Part shown: piece after piece, positions 1 through 12,000 of the stretch
Layout of the letters: each line of letters opens with the position of its first letter
Position numbering within the stretch: the first letter of the stretch is position 1
NCBI RefSeq assembly: GCF_022458985.1
Contig: NC_061776.1
Location: forward strand, 11,240,591 to 11,304,590
Direction: 5' to 3'
Origin: Mugil cephalus
Lineage: Eukaryota; Chordata; Actinopteri; Mugiliformes; Mugilidae
Length of the DNA: 64,000 bases
Notes under the pieces: model-generated
The model's database searches: none
Told to the model about the DNA's origin: nothing
The model's input: only the letters and a program-made list of their open reading frames with translations
Position numbers and translations under genes: made by a program

Positions 1-2700
1 GGACGCTAGGCAGAGTCTGTGAGCTGGACCCGGAGCAAACAAACTCATACTTTGACGAGCATTACATGCAAAACCAGCAAAGCACGAGTAATTCCACCAT
101 TACTTGCAAATATGTGAAGCTCGTAAATTGTTGAAGACTAATATTGTATTAGTCGTACACCTGCCGTTACGTGTGGTCCAATGTATGTGTTACAAAAGGA
201 GCTTTTTGATTTAAAAGCTTTTTCTTGCTTTATGTTTGTTCTGAGGCTACAATGAGACTTTATTCATTCGGGACCAAATGGTTGAATCGCTGTGTCAAAG
301 AGGCTCAGCATACAAAGGAAAATGAATACTCTACATGACATGCATGCATTGAAAATTAAAGAAAGAAGAAAGACACATAGAATAGAATCAGGACACAGTG
401 TCATGGCAAGTATATTTAGAAAGTGTAATGAAAAAGTGGCGTAGAAGTAGTCACGCATCAACGGATTAATACTTTTAAGATCGATATGTCTGTGAAGATT
501 TTCGCCTTCAGGAAAACTAAAGCAAGTCTAGTTGCCTCTGTTGTAGCTGCAATAATCAGTATGTTAATTAATGAGCGCCGATCAAATGTCCAGATATTAA
601 AAGTGTTGCACTTTGTGTCAAACCCACAGCCGCAGAGAAGCTGTTGTGCACTTTGAGGTCAACACCAAAAAATAGTTAGTTATTAGTTGGTAGAGGCCGT
701 TAGAAGTCTCAAAATGTTTTACATTCGCCTCCTTAACCTCCTGAGACCTCAGCTGTTCCACATTTCTCTTAATTTGGGATTAGCAGGACCTAAGAACTAT
801 AAAGACTAAGCTTCGTCTTTGAACGGGAAGTATTTCTTGGGGGGTGGGGGTGGGGGGCGTCCTCATTATAATAAAAACACAGATATGTAACAAAATATGT
901 TAATTTTCATGTCTGAACATTGCTGTGCAAAAGCAGAATTGCAGATAATTAAGTCCCAACGTCATATTAAGCTGTAAAAGTTAATAAGCGTAAAGAAGTT
1001 TCATGAGGCTTTGTACCATTTTTGTTACGTAAGCGGCTGCAGAATGAAGGCGCTGAAACGCCCGCTATCGTGTTTTCACACCAACTAGTATCTAGTCATG
1101 AGGATAAAAGTTTAAATGGAGCAGAATAAGCTGCCATAAACCTAAAACTTAACGTCCCCATATGAGGACGCAGGGTCTCAGGAGGATACATTGTAGTGCA
1201 GCTTACAATCAAAGTGCCTGTTAACTCTCTTAATCATAAACCTTTCACATGAAAAAGAAAAAGACTTTTTAAAAGAACACGTCCTAAAAATGTGTGAAAT
1301 AACAGTAGGGAGCACGTTCACAGCGAAGTGTGTTGTAAATTCAGTGCTGTACAAGCGGTAATACTTAAAGGTACACTAGTCAATATGCGTGTGAAGGTTT
1401 TTGAAAGCTAAGGTGACTGAACTAGTTTTATCAAACACATTTCACCACTTCCTTTGTTGAACCACTTGGTGCAACTCAGTTCATGTTTCACTAGTGTGCT
1501 CTTTGTAATCAGGACTTTCAGTATCTGGTTATGATACTCAAGGTCTCAAGGTAAGCCCTGTGCCCCGGTACCTTTTAGATATGTGAAACAAACGTATTCC
1601 CTGACATTAATGGTGTCAGTGTTGCTGTGTTTGTTCCTCACCGTATTTTTTAACCCTTTTATTTCTCTAGTGCACTTACCTGAATTGTATGTGTATGAAA
1701 ATGATCTCTGTGCTCATATTTTTATATCTGGGTCGATTATATGAACATGCAGAGACGTATATTAGAGAGATTCTGGCCAACTCAAACCACGGGTACCATG
1801 TTAGATTCATCGGAGGGAAGATTCTACTGTGTAACCCGATGGGGCGGATGTGCTATGTTGAAATAAATCACTTATTTTCAGCATTAACTGGCCTAAAAAT
1901 GTTCTTGCCAACGTCTAATCAATATGTAAAAGGTCTTCGCTTACATATCCCAGGTCTGCATATAAATATAAATACTCAGAAATAGTGAAAATTCAAATAG
2001 TTTTACTGTTATTTAGTATTATCATTATGGCATTAGCACGCTAGCCATAATAACTTAGTAGTAACCAACGCAAAGTTACGTGTCAATTAATTTTGTCTGT
2101 CCACATGGACATAAATTACATGCACATGACTAGCTAGCATGAGGCTAGCATGAGGCTTGGTTAACTTCAAACTTCATTCATTTGTAAAGCTGTGTTTCCC
2201 TGATCCTGTGCTGGAGCTGTAGGCTGAGCATTGTGGCATATTTTAACTTTTAATCCAACTTTATTCTCTGTCAATGCCACTTCTCTATGAGTGAATATTG
2301 GTTAGACGTATCTAACATGGTGCCCATGAAACACGTGACCAGCTCAGAACCAATCAGCATAGCGGGATAACCAAGACGGTCCATTCCCTAGTTTACCAGA
2401 CTGTCTCTAATATATGGGTCTGTGTACATGTATACATGCACCTAATGTTCAAATATGTATTTTATTGACGGACTTCATTAATACTGTATAATTGTAATCA
2501 TATTGTTGGAGCTGGATAAAGTTGTAGGGTCAGGTAATAAAACAGTTCTTGTACTTGAAGTATTAAATGTTTGTAAATTGTTTAAATGTTGAAGACATGT
2601 GTGAGTGGGACATTACTGAGCAGTGCAATGAATAATCACTTCATGTCATCATCACAAAATAAAAGGTTTTTATTGATTCCCAAACAATTCATGACGTTGT
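1..2700. other. Gene-free AT-rich region
   Basis: No coding exon that I can support. An open frame of 98 codons at 1689-1985 (+) resembles no family I know and has no clear exon boundaries. Low-complexity A/T tracts and a short G-run near 840-855 are present. An AATAAA followed by a T-run near 2657-2675 could be a stray polyadenylation signal, but no gene was traced to it. Confidence 0.5.
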
Positions 2701-2763
2701 GTGACAGACAGAATGTTCTGTTTTGTCATACAAATCTTTAATAGAGTTTCATATTTCAAAGAC

Positions 2764-2897
2764 ACTTGCCACTTCATTAGGTGCACAGGTGAAAACAGGT
2801 GGGGAAAAAAAAGCAGCCTTCATGAAGATGAGATCAGGTGCAGACCTGTTATAAAAGAATGCATTCATTTTCACTGGTGCGCCTAATGAAGTGGTAA
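2764..2897. mobile_element. Small palindromic MITE-like repeat
   Basis: The left end reads TTGCCACTTCATTAGGTGCA and the right end carries the inverse, GCGCCTAATGAAGTGGTAAG, about 110 bp away, giving terminal inverted repeats of roughly 20 bp with one or two mismatches. The CACTTCATTAGGTGCAC type of end is familiar from short DNA-transposon derivatives scattered through fish genomes. There is no coding capacity. The superfamily was not determined. Confidence 0.6.
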
Positions 2898-3638
2898 GTC
2901 ACTTCTTTCCACTTCTGGATCTTTGTATATTTGTTACACAATGTAGCATAAGGGAATGTGGTCTGAGACGTCCACAGGTTATAACAAGCTGTTGATTTGC
3001 AGAAACTCATATTCTGAGCACGCTAACACTGGTGCGTCAGAGTGATCATACAGACAGGCACCCATGTCAGGTCCAAAGTTCACCGCGCTCTAACGTAGCC
3101 TATAATCTGTACATGCAAATATCTGGAAATGGCGCCAACGTATGTCTGTAGAATACACTCGTAAAAAAAATGTTGAGACCACATTATCCATTAGAGGAGG
3201 TTAAACAGGGCAAATGGACAAAGAACAAGTGCTTTAACTTAATTTGACGGCTCCTGTTACCTCACTCCAGTCTGGATCATTGTATCTGTCTTGATGAAGA
3301 CCATGGAGATGATGAATCCTTGCGTCCTGACCATTCAAACCACAGCCAGCCGCACAGGAGCGCAGGGATAAAGAGAGAACAGAAATATGAGCTATTGTTT
3401 GACAGAACCACGTTCCTACTCTCTCTACTAAAACAGACTTGACTGTCTTTCCCTGACGACCAAAATGTTTCCATCTTCGCCGTAACAACTTGATTGAATT
3501 ATCTGACCAATCTAATTAGGTGGGACAAAGCAGAGAGACACGGAAAACATCAAAGTTAATGGGCCTTTGGGAATTAACTCTAATCCTAATCCTCAACCGA
3601 ACTGAGTCCCACAGAAAGACAACGAACACAGTTACAAA

Positions 3639-3681
3639 TTATGATTAAAATTCTACAAATTATGATTAAAATTCTACTCAT
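3639..3681. repeat. Two-unit 21-bp direct tandem repeat
   Basis: The unit ACAAATTATGATTAAAATTCT occurs twice back to back with no visible mismatch, then diverges. A simple slippage-type duplication in non-coding DNA. Confidence 0.8.
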
Positions 3682-3795
3682 CAACAACACAAGACCGACC
3701 TGTCCTGAGCACCACTGTTAATGTTAACATCATATCTGTGTTAGTTATGTGAGGCAGCTACCTGAGGCGGATAAAAATAGTTGCTGGTTATTTAT

Positions 3796-3873
3796 AAGTC
3801 CCACCACACTTAGAAAATATTTCACCGCCTTCAACACAAATATTATAATATTATACAAAGTGTGGTGGGACTT
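3796..3873. repeat. Perfect 16-bp inverted repeat (foldback)
   Basis: AAGTCCCACCACACTT at 3796-3811 is exactly reversed as AAGTGTGGTGGGACTT at 3858-3873, with a 46-bp AT-rich loop. It could be the core of a decayed palindromic transposon. No coding sequence lies nearby. Confidence 0.7.
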
Positions 3874-4149
3874 GGAAAATATTCGGTGAACACGAAGGAA
3901 AGAACATAAGGACAGACAATAGGTTAGATACTGTTAGCATAGTGGGCTAACATTAGTTTGTTATTAGTTGGAATCACACACTTACAACACATTTTTAATT
4001 GTAACACCCTGCTATCATTCCAACTACTTATTGACTTATTGATAACATAATCAAGACAAAACTAGGAACATCAAATATCCATTTACAACAACCACCATTA
4101 TATTGGACGATAACAACACTGAGAAAACACATCATATTCCCATAACTAA

Positions 4150-4435
4150 ATGGGATTCAGAGATCTCCACAGTCTTCACCTCCCGATGCCTGAGGCAGGT
4201 GAATAACATCCTCCAGGACCAGCACCATCCAGCACACCTTCAACAATAACTGTGAACTGGACTTGCATCCACTTACACCCCTTTATCCCATCCCCATTTA
4301 CATTATTTACACCTTTTGCACCTAGGGATTGCACTATTTATGATTATTACCACAGCTGCGCTGATTGTGAATGCTCCATTGGAATTTCGTTGTGAGAACA
4401 ATGACAATAGAGTATTGAACTGAATTGAAGTATCC
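4150..4435 (+). mobile_element. 3'-end fragment of a non-LTR retrotransposon
   Basis: The segment resembles the tail of fish LINEs: a degraded stretch with the wording of a reverse-transcriptase C-terminus, then TTTGCACC and TGCACTATTT blocks, a GGAATTTCGTTGTGAGAACAATGACAAT-like 3' UTR element in pieces, and a terminal TGAACTGAATTGAA repeat. Only the 3' part is present, as expected from incomplete reverse transcription. The family assignment is from memory of the tail and is tentative. Confidence 0.5.
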
Positions 4436-4965
4436 CTAACTTTTGGCAAGAAAATAATACTACTCAGCTGGAAAAATAGTAAAAGACAGATGATCAGACA
4501 GATGACCGTTTGCAGCTTAAGTTTCTCCTATTTTGCGATGAAATGCTTCTTAAAGAAATTTAACTCTGCACTGAGGACCTTTCAGTGACTACAAGGCTTT
4601 CACACACTTTCTCAAAACAAACCCAGTAGCCACAGTGCCACCTTCCTTAACAGGGGACAGAATTTAGCAATTTAAATGATAGGTGTCTTCACAGATAATA
4701 AGGGTCTGTAGTACCTCACTGCAAAAGGTCCTGTATTGAAATAGTTAAATACATCTGAGTATAAAAAGGTACTATTTAGATTATAATCATTTATTAATTG
4801 GTGTAATTGCAAGTTTTCATTGTTGGTTGGGGCGGAGCTTGTGTATAACTTTCGGCAACTAATGACTATTTTTTATTAATTAATTAATTATTAATTTGGA
4901 CCTTTGTCACGTGAGTGAGTAACGTATTGCGTGACTTCCTGTTTCTGCTGTTTTTATTGCTCACA

Positions 4966-6829
4966 GACCTAAACCATCAACTTATCTAGACCCCATCCTG
5001 ACTAAACTGCTCAAGGAGGTTTTTCCATTAATTCATACCTCCATACTAAATCAGATATACTTATCTTTATTAACAGGATATGTGCCCCAGTCTCCTATAA
5101 CTGCTGTAATTAAACCTTTACTTAAGAAACCCACTCTTGACCCAGATGATTTAGCCAACTATAGGCCAATTTCCAACCTTCCTTTTATCTCTGAAGTTTT
5201 AAAAAAGGGTTGTTGCCAATCAGTTGTGTGATCACTGAAACAGGAATGGTTTGTTTGAAGAGTTTCAGTCAGCGTTTTTGAGCTCATCATATTACAGAAA
5301 CAATGATCTCCTCATGGCTCCAGACAATGGACTTGTCTCTATACTTGTCCTGCTAGATCTCAGTGCTACATTTGACACCATTGTTCACAGTATTCTACTA
5401 CAGAGACTTGAAAGTGTGATTAAGATTACAGGAACTGCACTAGACTGGTTTGAATCATATCAGACAGATTCCAGTTTGTCCATGTAAACAATGATTCTTC
5501 TATTTATACTAAAGTAAGATATGGAGTTCCTCAGGGTTCTGTGCTAGGACCAATAATACTCACATTATACATACTTCCCTTAGGCAATATCATTAGAAAG
5601 CATGGCATAAACTTCCATTTCTATGCAGATGATACCCAGCTATATTTATCCATGAAACCAGATGAAACTAATCAGATGGTTAAACTCCAAGCATGCCTTA
5701 AACACATAAAGGCTTGGATTACCTGTAATCTTCAATTTTTAAACTCAGACAGAACAGAAGTCATTGTATTTGGCTCTGAACATGTCAGAGATTCAATATC
5801 TAATCACCTGGTTCGTTTGGATGTGTGAAGGCAGTTCTTGTTTTTCTCAATAAAGTGTTGTTCAAATGACGGCTGTCCAGTCAGCTGTTCTATATGCAAA
5901 GCAAGGTTTATTCTTACCTGGGGAGAGCAGCTCTGTGTACAACAGGAAACAACTCTGACTCTCGTCCGTATTCACATCTCTTCATAACAGTGCACATACA
6001 TCTAAAAACGATGAACATGTGAGCGCATTCTTTCTATGAACTCTTCACCTCTCGAATCACCAGGTGAGAAGACCAAGAAGAAGTGTAAGCGACGTCACAC
6101 AAGACAGTTAAAGGTCTTCAGTCTACATATGTATGCATAGAAAATCTCACATGATGTCTCACTTATTATGAGCTTTCGGTGAACTTCTGCTGAACTTATT
6201 GTTATATTATATTATATTATATTATATTATATTATATTATATTATATTATATTACATTATATTGTATTATATAAGATTAAATTAGGAACATCCTGACTCA
6301 GAGTGATGCTAGTTCATGCATTTGTGTCTTCCAGGCTGGATTATTGTAACTCATTACTTTCTGTCTGTCCGAATAGCTCTTTAAAAAGCCTCCAACTGAT
6401 TCAGCGCCGTAGTAAAAGAACTGACAGAAATTAGCAAGAGAGATCATATTAATAATTGAGTTTAACATCCTCCCCCTTACATACAACGCCCTCAAAAGCC
6501 CAGCTCCATCATATAAAGACCTCATAATACCACATTGCCCCAACAGATACTATACTTATACTCTACAGAAGTTTGTTTATCTTGTTTCTCCTGCTCTTCA
6601 TTTCTCTCTATCTTCTCTATTTCTACCCGACTGGCCTTCGGCAGATGAGTCCCTACATATGAGCTGGGTTCTCTCAAGGTTTCCTCCTGTTAAAATGGAG
6701 TTTTTCCTCACGACCGTCACCCTCAGACTTGCTCTGGAGGTTTCAGGCTGGCTTTTGTAAAGCGTCTTGAGACAATTTGCATTGTTGTTGACACTATATA
6801 AATAAAATTGAATTGAACTGAACTGAATT
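4966..6829 (+). mobile_element. 5'-truncated L2-like LINE (reverse transcriptase remnant)
   Basis: Reverse-transcriptase motifs occur in order on the plus strand: TKLLKEVFP near 5000, VIKPLLKKPTLDPDDLANYR at about 5108-5167, NYRPISNLPF, FEEFQSAF at 5254, LVLLDLSATFDTI at about 5345, then GVPQGSVLGP at about 5520 and the catalytic YADDTQLYL at about 5620. The downstream piece FVSSRLDYCNSL lies near 6320. The element ends with the usual L2-type tail: GTTTCCTCCTGTTAAAATGG, TAAAGCGTCTTGAGACAA, a TATATAAATAAA box and (TGAAC)n. Stops and frame changes interrupt the frame, for instance near 5200 and 5485, so it is dead. About 460 bp at 5829-6285 do not read as LINE and replace coding sequence expected there. 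The 5' half, including the endonuclease, is absent. Confidence 0.85.
5829..6290. other. Unidentified insert within the LINE, with pentanucleotide microsatellite
   Basis: This block interrupts the LINE between the YADD region and the C-terminal part. Its first 370 bp have no reading frame of note and no recognised family. It ends in a run of the unit ATATT from about 6199 to 6276, roughly fifteen units with a few substitutions. The insert could be another repeat, or sequence joined by a deletion. Confidence 0.5.
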
Positions 6830-8200
6830 TAGAAGAATAATAGAAAATGTAGAAAATAAATGTCTGTGTGAATACACCTATGTTGGAGTATAAACTGTAT
6901 ATGTACGGAGAAAATTTGTGTAGAAACTGTGAAAATGTGTATAGAAATATGCCACCATACACATTCGCAATGCTTGTTTTGTCCAAGTAACTCACAAAAT
7001 AAGAATAAACTTAAAATAATAATGAAAGGAGAAAGCAGCAAATCCTGCATTTGTGAGGCAGAAATGATTAAACTATAACAATGAATTAAACACATATTAA
7101 ATGTAAAAACAGAGAATTAAACCTGTTTTGAACCCAACCCGTTGATTTAGACATAAAATCAGATGATGTGATTCTCATAACAAACAGGTTGCACATTAAA
7201 AAAACAAACAAAAAAAAACAACAACAAACAAAAAACACAAAATATCTTTTTTCTCTTTAATTATGAGTTAATAATTACGGTTTCTATATAGAACTTTGTG
7301 TTAATAAAGGTAGCGCTGGTCTCATTGTTATAATTATTTAATGGCCACACCTTGTTTTTAATCAAATGGATTTGAGTAGGCTACTCACTGAAAACTCTAT
7401 ATCTGGCTTTGAGGTAGGTACAAAACTGTTTGTCTCATGAAATATAATACAATGATGATTGTGCGATTTACAGTCTAATTGTATTTTTACATCAGATGCA
7501 TTTGTGATTAATGTACAAAACAAGCAGTAAGGTACGGGATGTCCAGTAACTGTACGTTGCTGCGTACATTAAATATAAATAGTGAAATTTCGGTAATAAT
7601 AGAAAAGGTTATTCTTACCGTAACTTTTTCAAAATAAATACAGATTCCTCTGCCAAAAGCAGCGAGCCACTACATGACAGCAGACATCTTGGGCATCTTA
7701 GGTCCTCCGTTGGCTGCAGTGCTCGGGAAACCCACCAGAGGACGGAAGACATTAGGTCAAACATGATCTAACCGGTCTTAATTGAAGCATTGATCAAGCT
7801 AATGACTGCCTCATGAGGCAGGTCCTTCAATTGAGCTTTTACCAGACGTGCTCTCATCTTGCACATCTCTTGTCTCGATTTTGTATATTAGCTTCCTTTC
7901 AGGTTTTTAGCTTTTTAGGACTGTGTTGTCTGTGTTAATTGCTTATTTGTCTTATTTGTCTTCAATATGGTCTTAAAGTATCTGTCTACGCTGTCCATTT
8001 TTCACACTGCATGCTATTAGCCTTACATATTTTTATTTATTTTTTTCATTACGTTTTTTGTTTGCATAGTCATATAGACATTATACTTCATAACTAATTA
8101 ATCAATTTGTGATCAGGGAGGAACAGCACGTCAGTAAATATACGCGGCTACACTGTGGGTGTAGTTTTACATCTGACCACCAGGGCTGCGCTGTAGTTTC
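6830..8200. other. Gene-free region upstream of nadk
   Basis: An A-rich tract lies at about 7197-7245. The block at 7640-7860 is more GC-balanced and includes a small palindrome (TGCCTCATGAGGCA, 7807-7820). I found no exon supported by splice sites or homology. Confidence 0.5.
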
Positions 8201-8212
8201 AGCACTCACAGC

Positions 8213-8224
8213 TGCGCATGCGCA
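8213..8224. promoter_or_regulatory. Palindromic NRF1-type site in the nadk promoter
   Basis: TGCGCATGCGCA is a perfect palindrome and equals the ideal NRF1 (nuclear respiratory factor 1) binding consensus. It sits about 175 bp upstream of the probable 5' UTR splice donor of nadk, in a region free of a TATA box. NRF1 sites usually lie close to transcription starts of housekeeping and metabolic genes, which fits NAD kinase. The binding itself is inferred. Confidence 0.7.
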
Positions 8225-8398
8225 GAAGGTCTTGAAACCGAAATAAACGTCACTTCCTCTCTGGTCCTGTTCTGTTAAATAATGTCTGTACACTTTGACA
8301 GCAGCTCTGGCTTTAAATAATCCTCCAGCAGTGTCTAAATGCACCTGACACTTCGTGAACTAGTATCGATACAGGCATGTTGACCTGTTTGTGACAAA
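8225..8398 (+). other. nadk: Probable non-coding first exon of nadk
   Basis: The segment follows the NRF1-type site and ends in GACAAA followed by GTAAGA, a good donor. The next acceptor in phase with the gene is TTCATTGCAG before 9090, just ahead of the start codon. The transcription start is not known, so the left edge is a guess. A different upstream exon is possible. Confidence 0.5.
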
Positions 8399-9090
8399 GT
8401 AAGATTTCATTTAGGTAATGTCTGTGCTGTTTCTAATCGCTAATAGCTAGTTAGCTATTGCTAGGTAACGTTAGCTGTCAACAAATCAGTGCTGAGACAA
8501 ATTATTACTGAGCTGTTTGTGTTTTTTGGCTTCTTTTATACCATTAGAATATTAAACTCAGACTATAGTCTCACAAGGTCAGTGCTATAGATAAAGTGTT
8601 AACTTTTAGAGGTAATTTAATTGTGCTGTTCGTATTGTATTATATAATGTGCAGATATATAAACAAATCAGTGAAATATCTGTCGCGACGTTGAACGATA
8701 AAACAATTTTATTGCATAAAAAATAATAATAATTTACAGGGAATAATTGGCAACTATGGTGACCGTCAGTTGCAGCTCTCTTTAAAAGCCTGTTTTTTTT
8801 TTTTGTGTTTGTTTTTTACTTTTCATTTATGAGTCAGTCCTGTGTTTTAACTAATTACACTGCTGCTGTACCTTTTAAGACACAAACAATGATATATTTT
8901 GGAGATAAAACCGACTCCTATGACAGCTATGAACTTTAAACTAAGGTATGTTAGGTTAGGTTAGGTATATTTTAACTTTATAAATTATAACTCAATTATC
9001 AAACTAAATATTCATACCATCACCTCACAGGTAGCTTCTTAAATTGTCAAAATATTGTTTACATAGGTTTCAATGTCGTTTCATTGCAGA

Positions 9091-12000
9091 ATGGAGAATT
9101 CAGAAACCAGTCCATCTTCGAGGCCCCTGGCAGTGCCGGACAGAGGCATGGTGCGACCCTCAGGACCCCCCGGTCAGCTGCCAGAGTCAGCTAGACCCTC
9201 CAAGCACAGGGAGCACCCATCCAAGTCACCAAGGAGACGGCGGGAGGGGAAGAGGTTGCAGCGACGGGGGGGTGGTCATGAACAGCTGCTGTGGGAGATT
9301 GAGCGACGGAGGTTGCCAGGCCAACACGAGCACTCAGAGCCCTCTGGTTCGACGAGCGACACAGCGGAAAGCTCTCCTAAGAGGTTTGCACTGCAGGTTG
9401 CCAGCTGGTCCGCCGTGCCACTGTCACAGCTCTGCTGCTGAGGACATGACGTGATATTAACTTGACTGCACTTTTTTTTTTTCTACTCACAGAAGAGCAC
9501 ACTTTCTACATGGACCATATCCAGCCACTCACTTCGGACCCAAAGCCTGTATTCTTCCCAACCCAACTTCAGTCATGTAAGCATGGGGGGATCTGAATGA
9601 GTCAGACTTTATGTGTACAAATTGTTTGTTTGGACATTGACTCAGAAAGATTGGTGTATCTGTGAGAGATAAGACAAACTGTTGTGATTGGATGTCACAT
9701 GAAATGGGAAGGCTCATGATACAGACTGCAGATGCTTGTCGTCACCTGATCTCAGAGAAATTTTTTAGGACTTGATCTGATACAAAAGTCAAAGTATCTG
9801 CACAATGCCTGCCGTCCACCACGCAAAGAAGGAGAGGAACAAATGGTAAAATGGGAAGAGAGGAAGGCAAATTTCTTTTGTGTTCTGTCTTTGGAATTTG
9901 ACCCGCACTAAACAGACGTTACATCGTCGTGTCACGGCAGTTAATGAATGACTCAGCTAAAAGAATGTGGAATACTCTTCATTTAATTCGGGCATGAAAT
10001 CAGTTTGGGATTTGACTTCATTTGAAGTCTGTAAGGATTCAAACCAAGTATATTGTGATTAGATAAAAGTTGACCCTTTAAATTTCATTTCAGTGTGATT
10101 TTTAATTTCCATTACACACTGCTGAGATACAGCGCTGTGTTTAAGTGTTGTGCTTGCATTTCGCGTTTGTCTTCTCAAATCTGTGTCTGATTTTGGCTGT
10201 TGTATGTGTCCTAGGCACATCCAAGACCCGGCCAGCCAGAGGCTCACCTGGAATAAACCTCCGGTCAATGTTCTGGTCATCAGGAAAATCAGAGATGAGA
10301 GTCTGGTTGAGCCATTTAAAGAGCTCTGCACATTTCTAGTGGAGGTACAGGACATAGTATAAGAAGTATTTCACGTTTGCATATAACATATGTTTCATAG
10401 TAAGTCTGTGTTATGATGTAATGTGTGATGTCAGGAGGAAGATCTGAAATAATACAAAAACAGTTCACGACATAAAATTGTTTATACACGTCTCATACAA
10501 ACATCAGTAATACATTACTTCTAAGAGGTTTGCACATTTACATTTATGTTTGTCCGCTGTGTTATTAAAAGGAGAGCAGTGGCTTTGAGCAAGTGGATAA
10601 AACTGGGAGTACAGTGTCCTGTGGGAACTTAGCGGAGAAAAACAGTAGATCACATGAATCCAACAAATGAAAACACAGCTTCCTTACATAATTATAGGTA
10701 AATTTAAACCGTTTATAATGTTAGTGAGTAAGCTTTCTGCAGCAGTCTAGACCTGAGCACTGCGTTTACTGTCGTGTTGAACCAACAGCTCTGCATTAGC
10801 TTTGTTTGAGGGCGCGATAAACTAGCTACTAGGGCTTTATGCAAATATGTTACATGACGACAAACAGATGCTATCTAAGTAATGGTGGAAAAGACCGGAG
10901 AGGAAACACGCAGATGGGAGCACTATTATTTTCTGTGGTTCTTTGCAGGCACAAAAATCTCTGATATAACATAAGGGAAATCTGCGTCAGAAGTCAGAAG
11001 GGAAATCCCCAAAAGCCTGATAAGGCCTCTGCAAAGGCTTCTTGGTTCACGGGGAGAACAGGAAAACTTTTTTATGGATTTCGTATGTCCTTGTAATTGT
11101 GAATTTTTTTTACATCTTGTTAATTATTAGTCTAACCCAGATGTGTGTTATCACCATCTAACATGCTTGGCCTGAAATCTATGTGCATGAAGTCCTGGTG
11201 TGCAGACATGTCATGATTTTACTTTATGAAGCAACACCTACAGAGCTTACAGTGCTTTTTTTTTCATAGTATAATAAGTATAAGGTCTCAACACAGACAC
11301 AGTTTGTTTAAGTTGAGTTTAGGACATTCAGTTTAAAATCTTGATCTGCAATCTGCAAGTCATAAATCTAAGTTTTTGTTAAAGGAACAGAAAACAAGAT
11401 TTCGTTTTTCTGATTTTGTTTTCTGGAGCACCTAGAAACTTTTGTGTTCGTTTGCTGTTTGTATCTTGGACACTTTTCCAAGTGATTTCCGTCACAGTTT
11501 AGTCCCCAGAGTGTAGTTAAGTAAAACCATGTTCCAGCTGAGATAAATATGCCAAAGAACAGAGTGTACACTGAAACATTTGTGGTACTGACCTCAAACA
11601 AGGTTTGACAAAAAGAATCCAGGAAATTGTCCAGACACGAAGGGGAGAGTTATAGTCTGGTCTCAGTTACGACACCTTTTCACCACATGTTTTCAAAACA
11701 AGCTGTACTTTGTGAAGCCAGACTGTCAGAGTTGGCCGGCAACATCGCATATTTGCATTCCACGCAAACACCGTCATACTAAGCTACACATGTTTGGAAA
11801 ACCCTCAGCTTCATTTTCAAAAGCATACTTTTGAGAGATGTGTGTTCTGGCTGCAGTCGCTAAATCATGTGCTTGCGTGTCAGGAGAAGCAGATGATGGT
11901 GTACGTCGAGAGGAAGGTCGCCGATGATGCTACGCTGTCGAAAGACGAAGCGTTCGGCTCCATCCGCAATCAGCTCTGCACCTTCAGAGAGGGTGAGTCT

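Noticed and set aside
1689-1985. 98-codon open frame on the plus strand
   Set aside because: No recognised family, no splice or promoter context, and AT-rich codon use like the surrounding non-coding DNA.
8943-8966. GTTAGGTTAGGTTAGG run resembling a telomere-type repeat
   Set aside because: Only three units of a pentamer; vertebrate telomeres use TTAGGG. A chance or slippage repeat in the first nadk intron.
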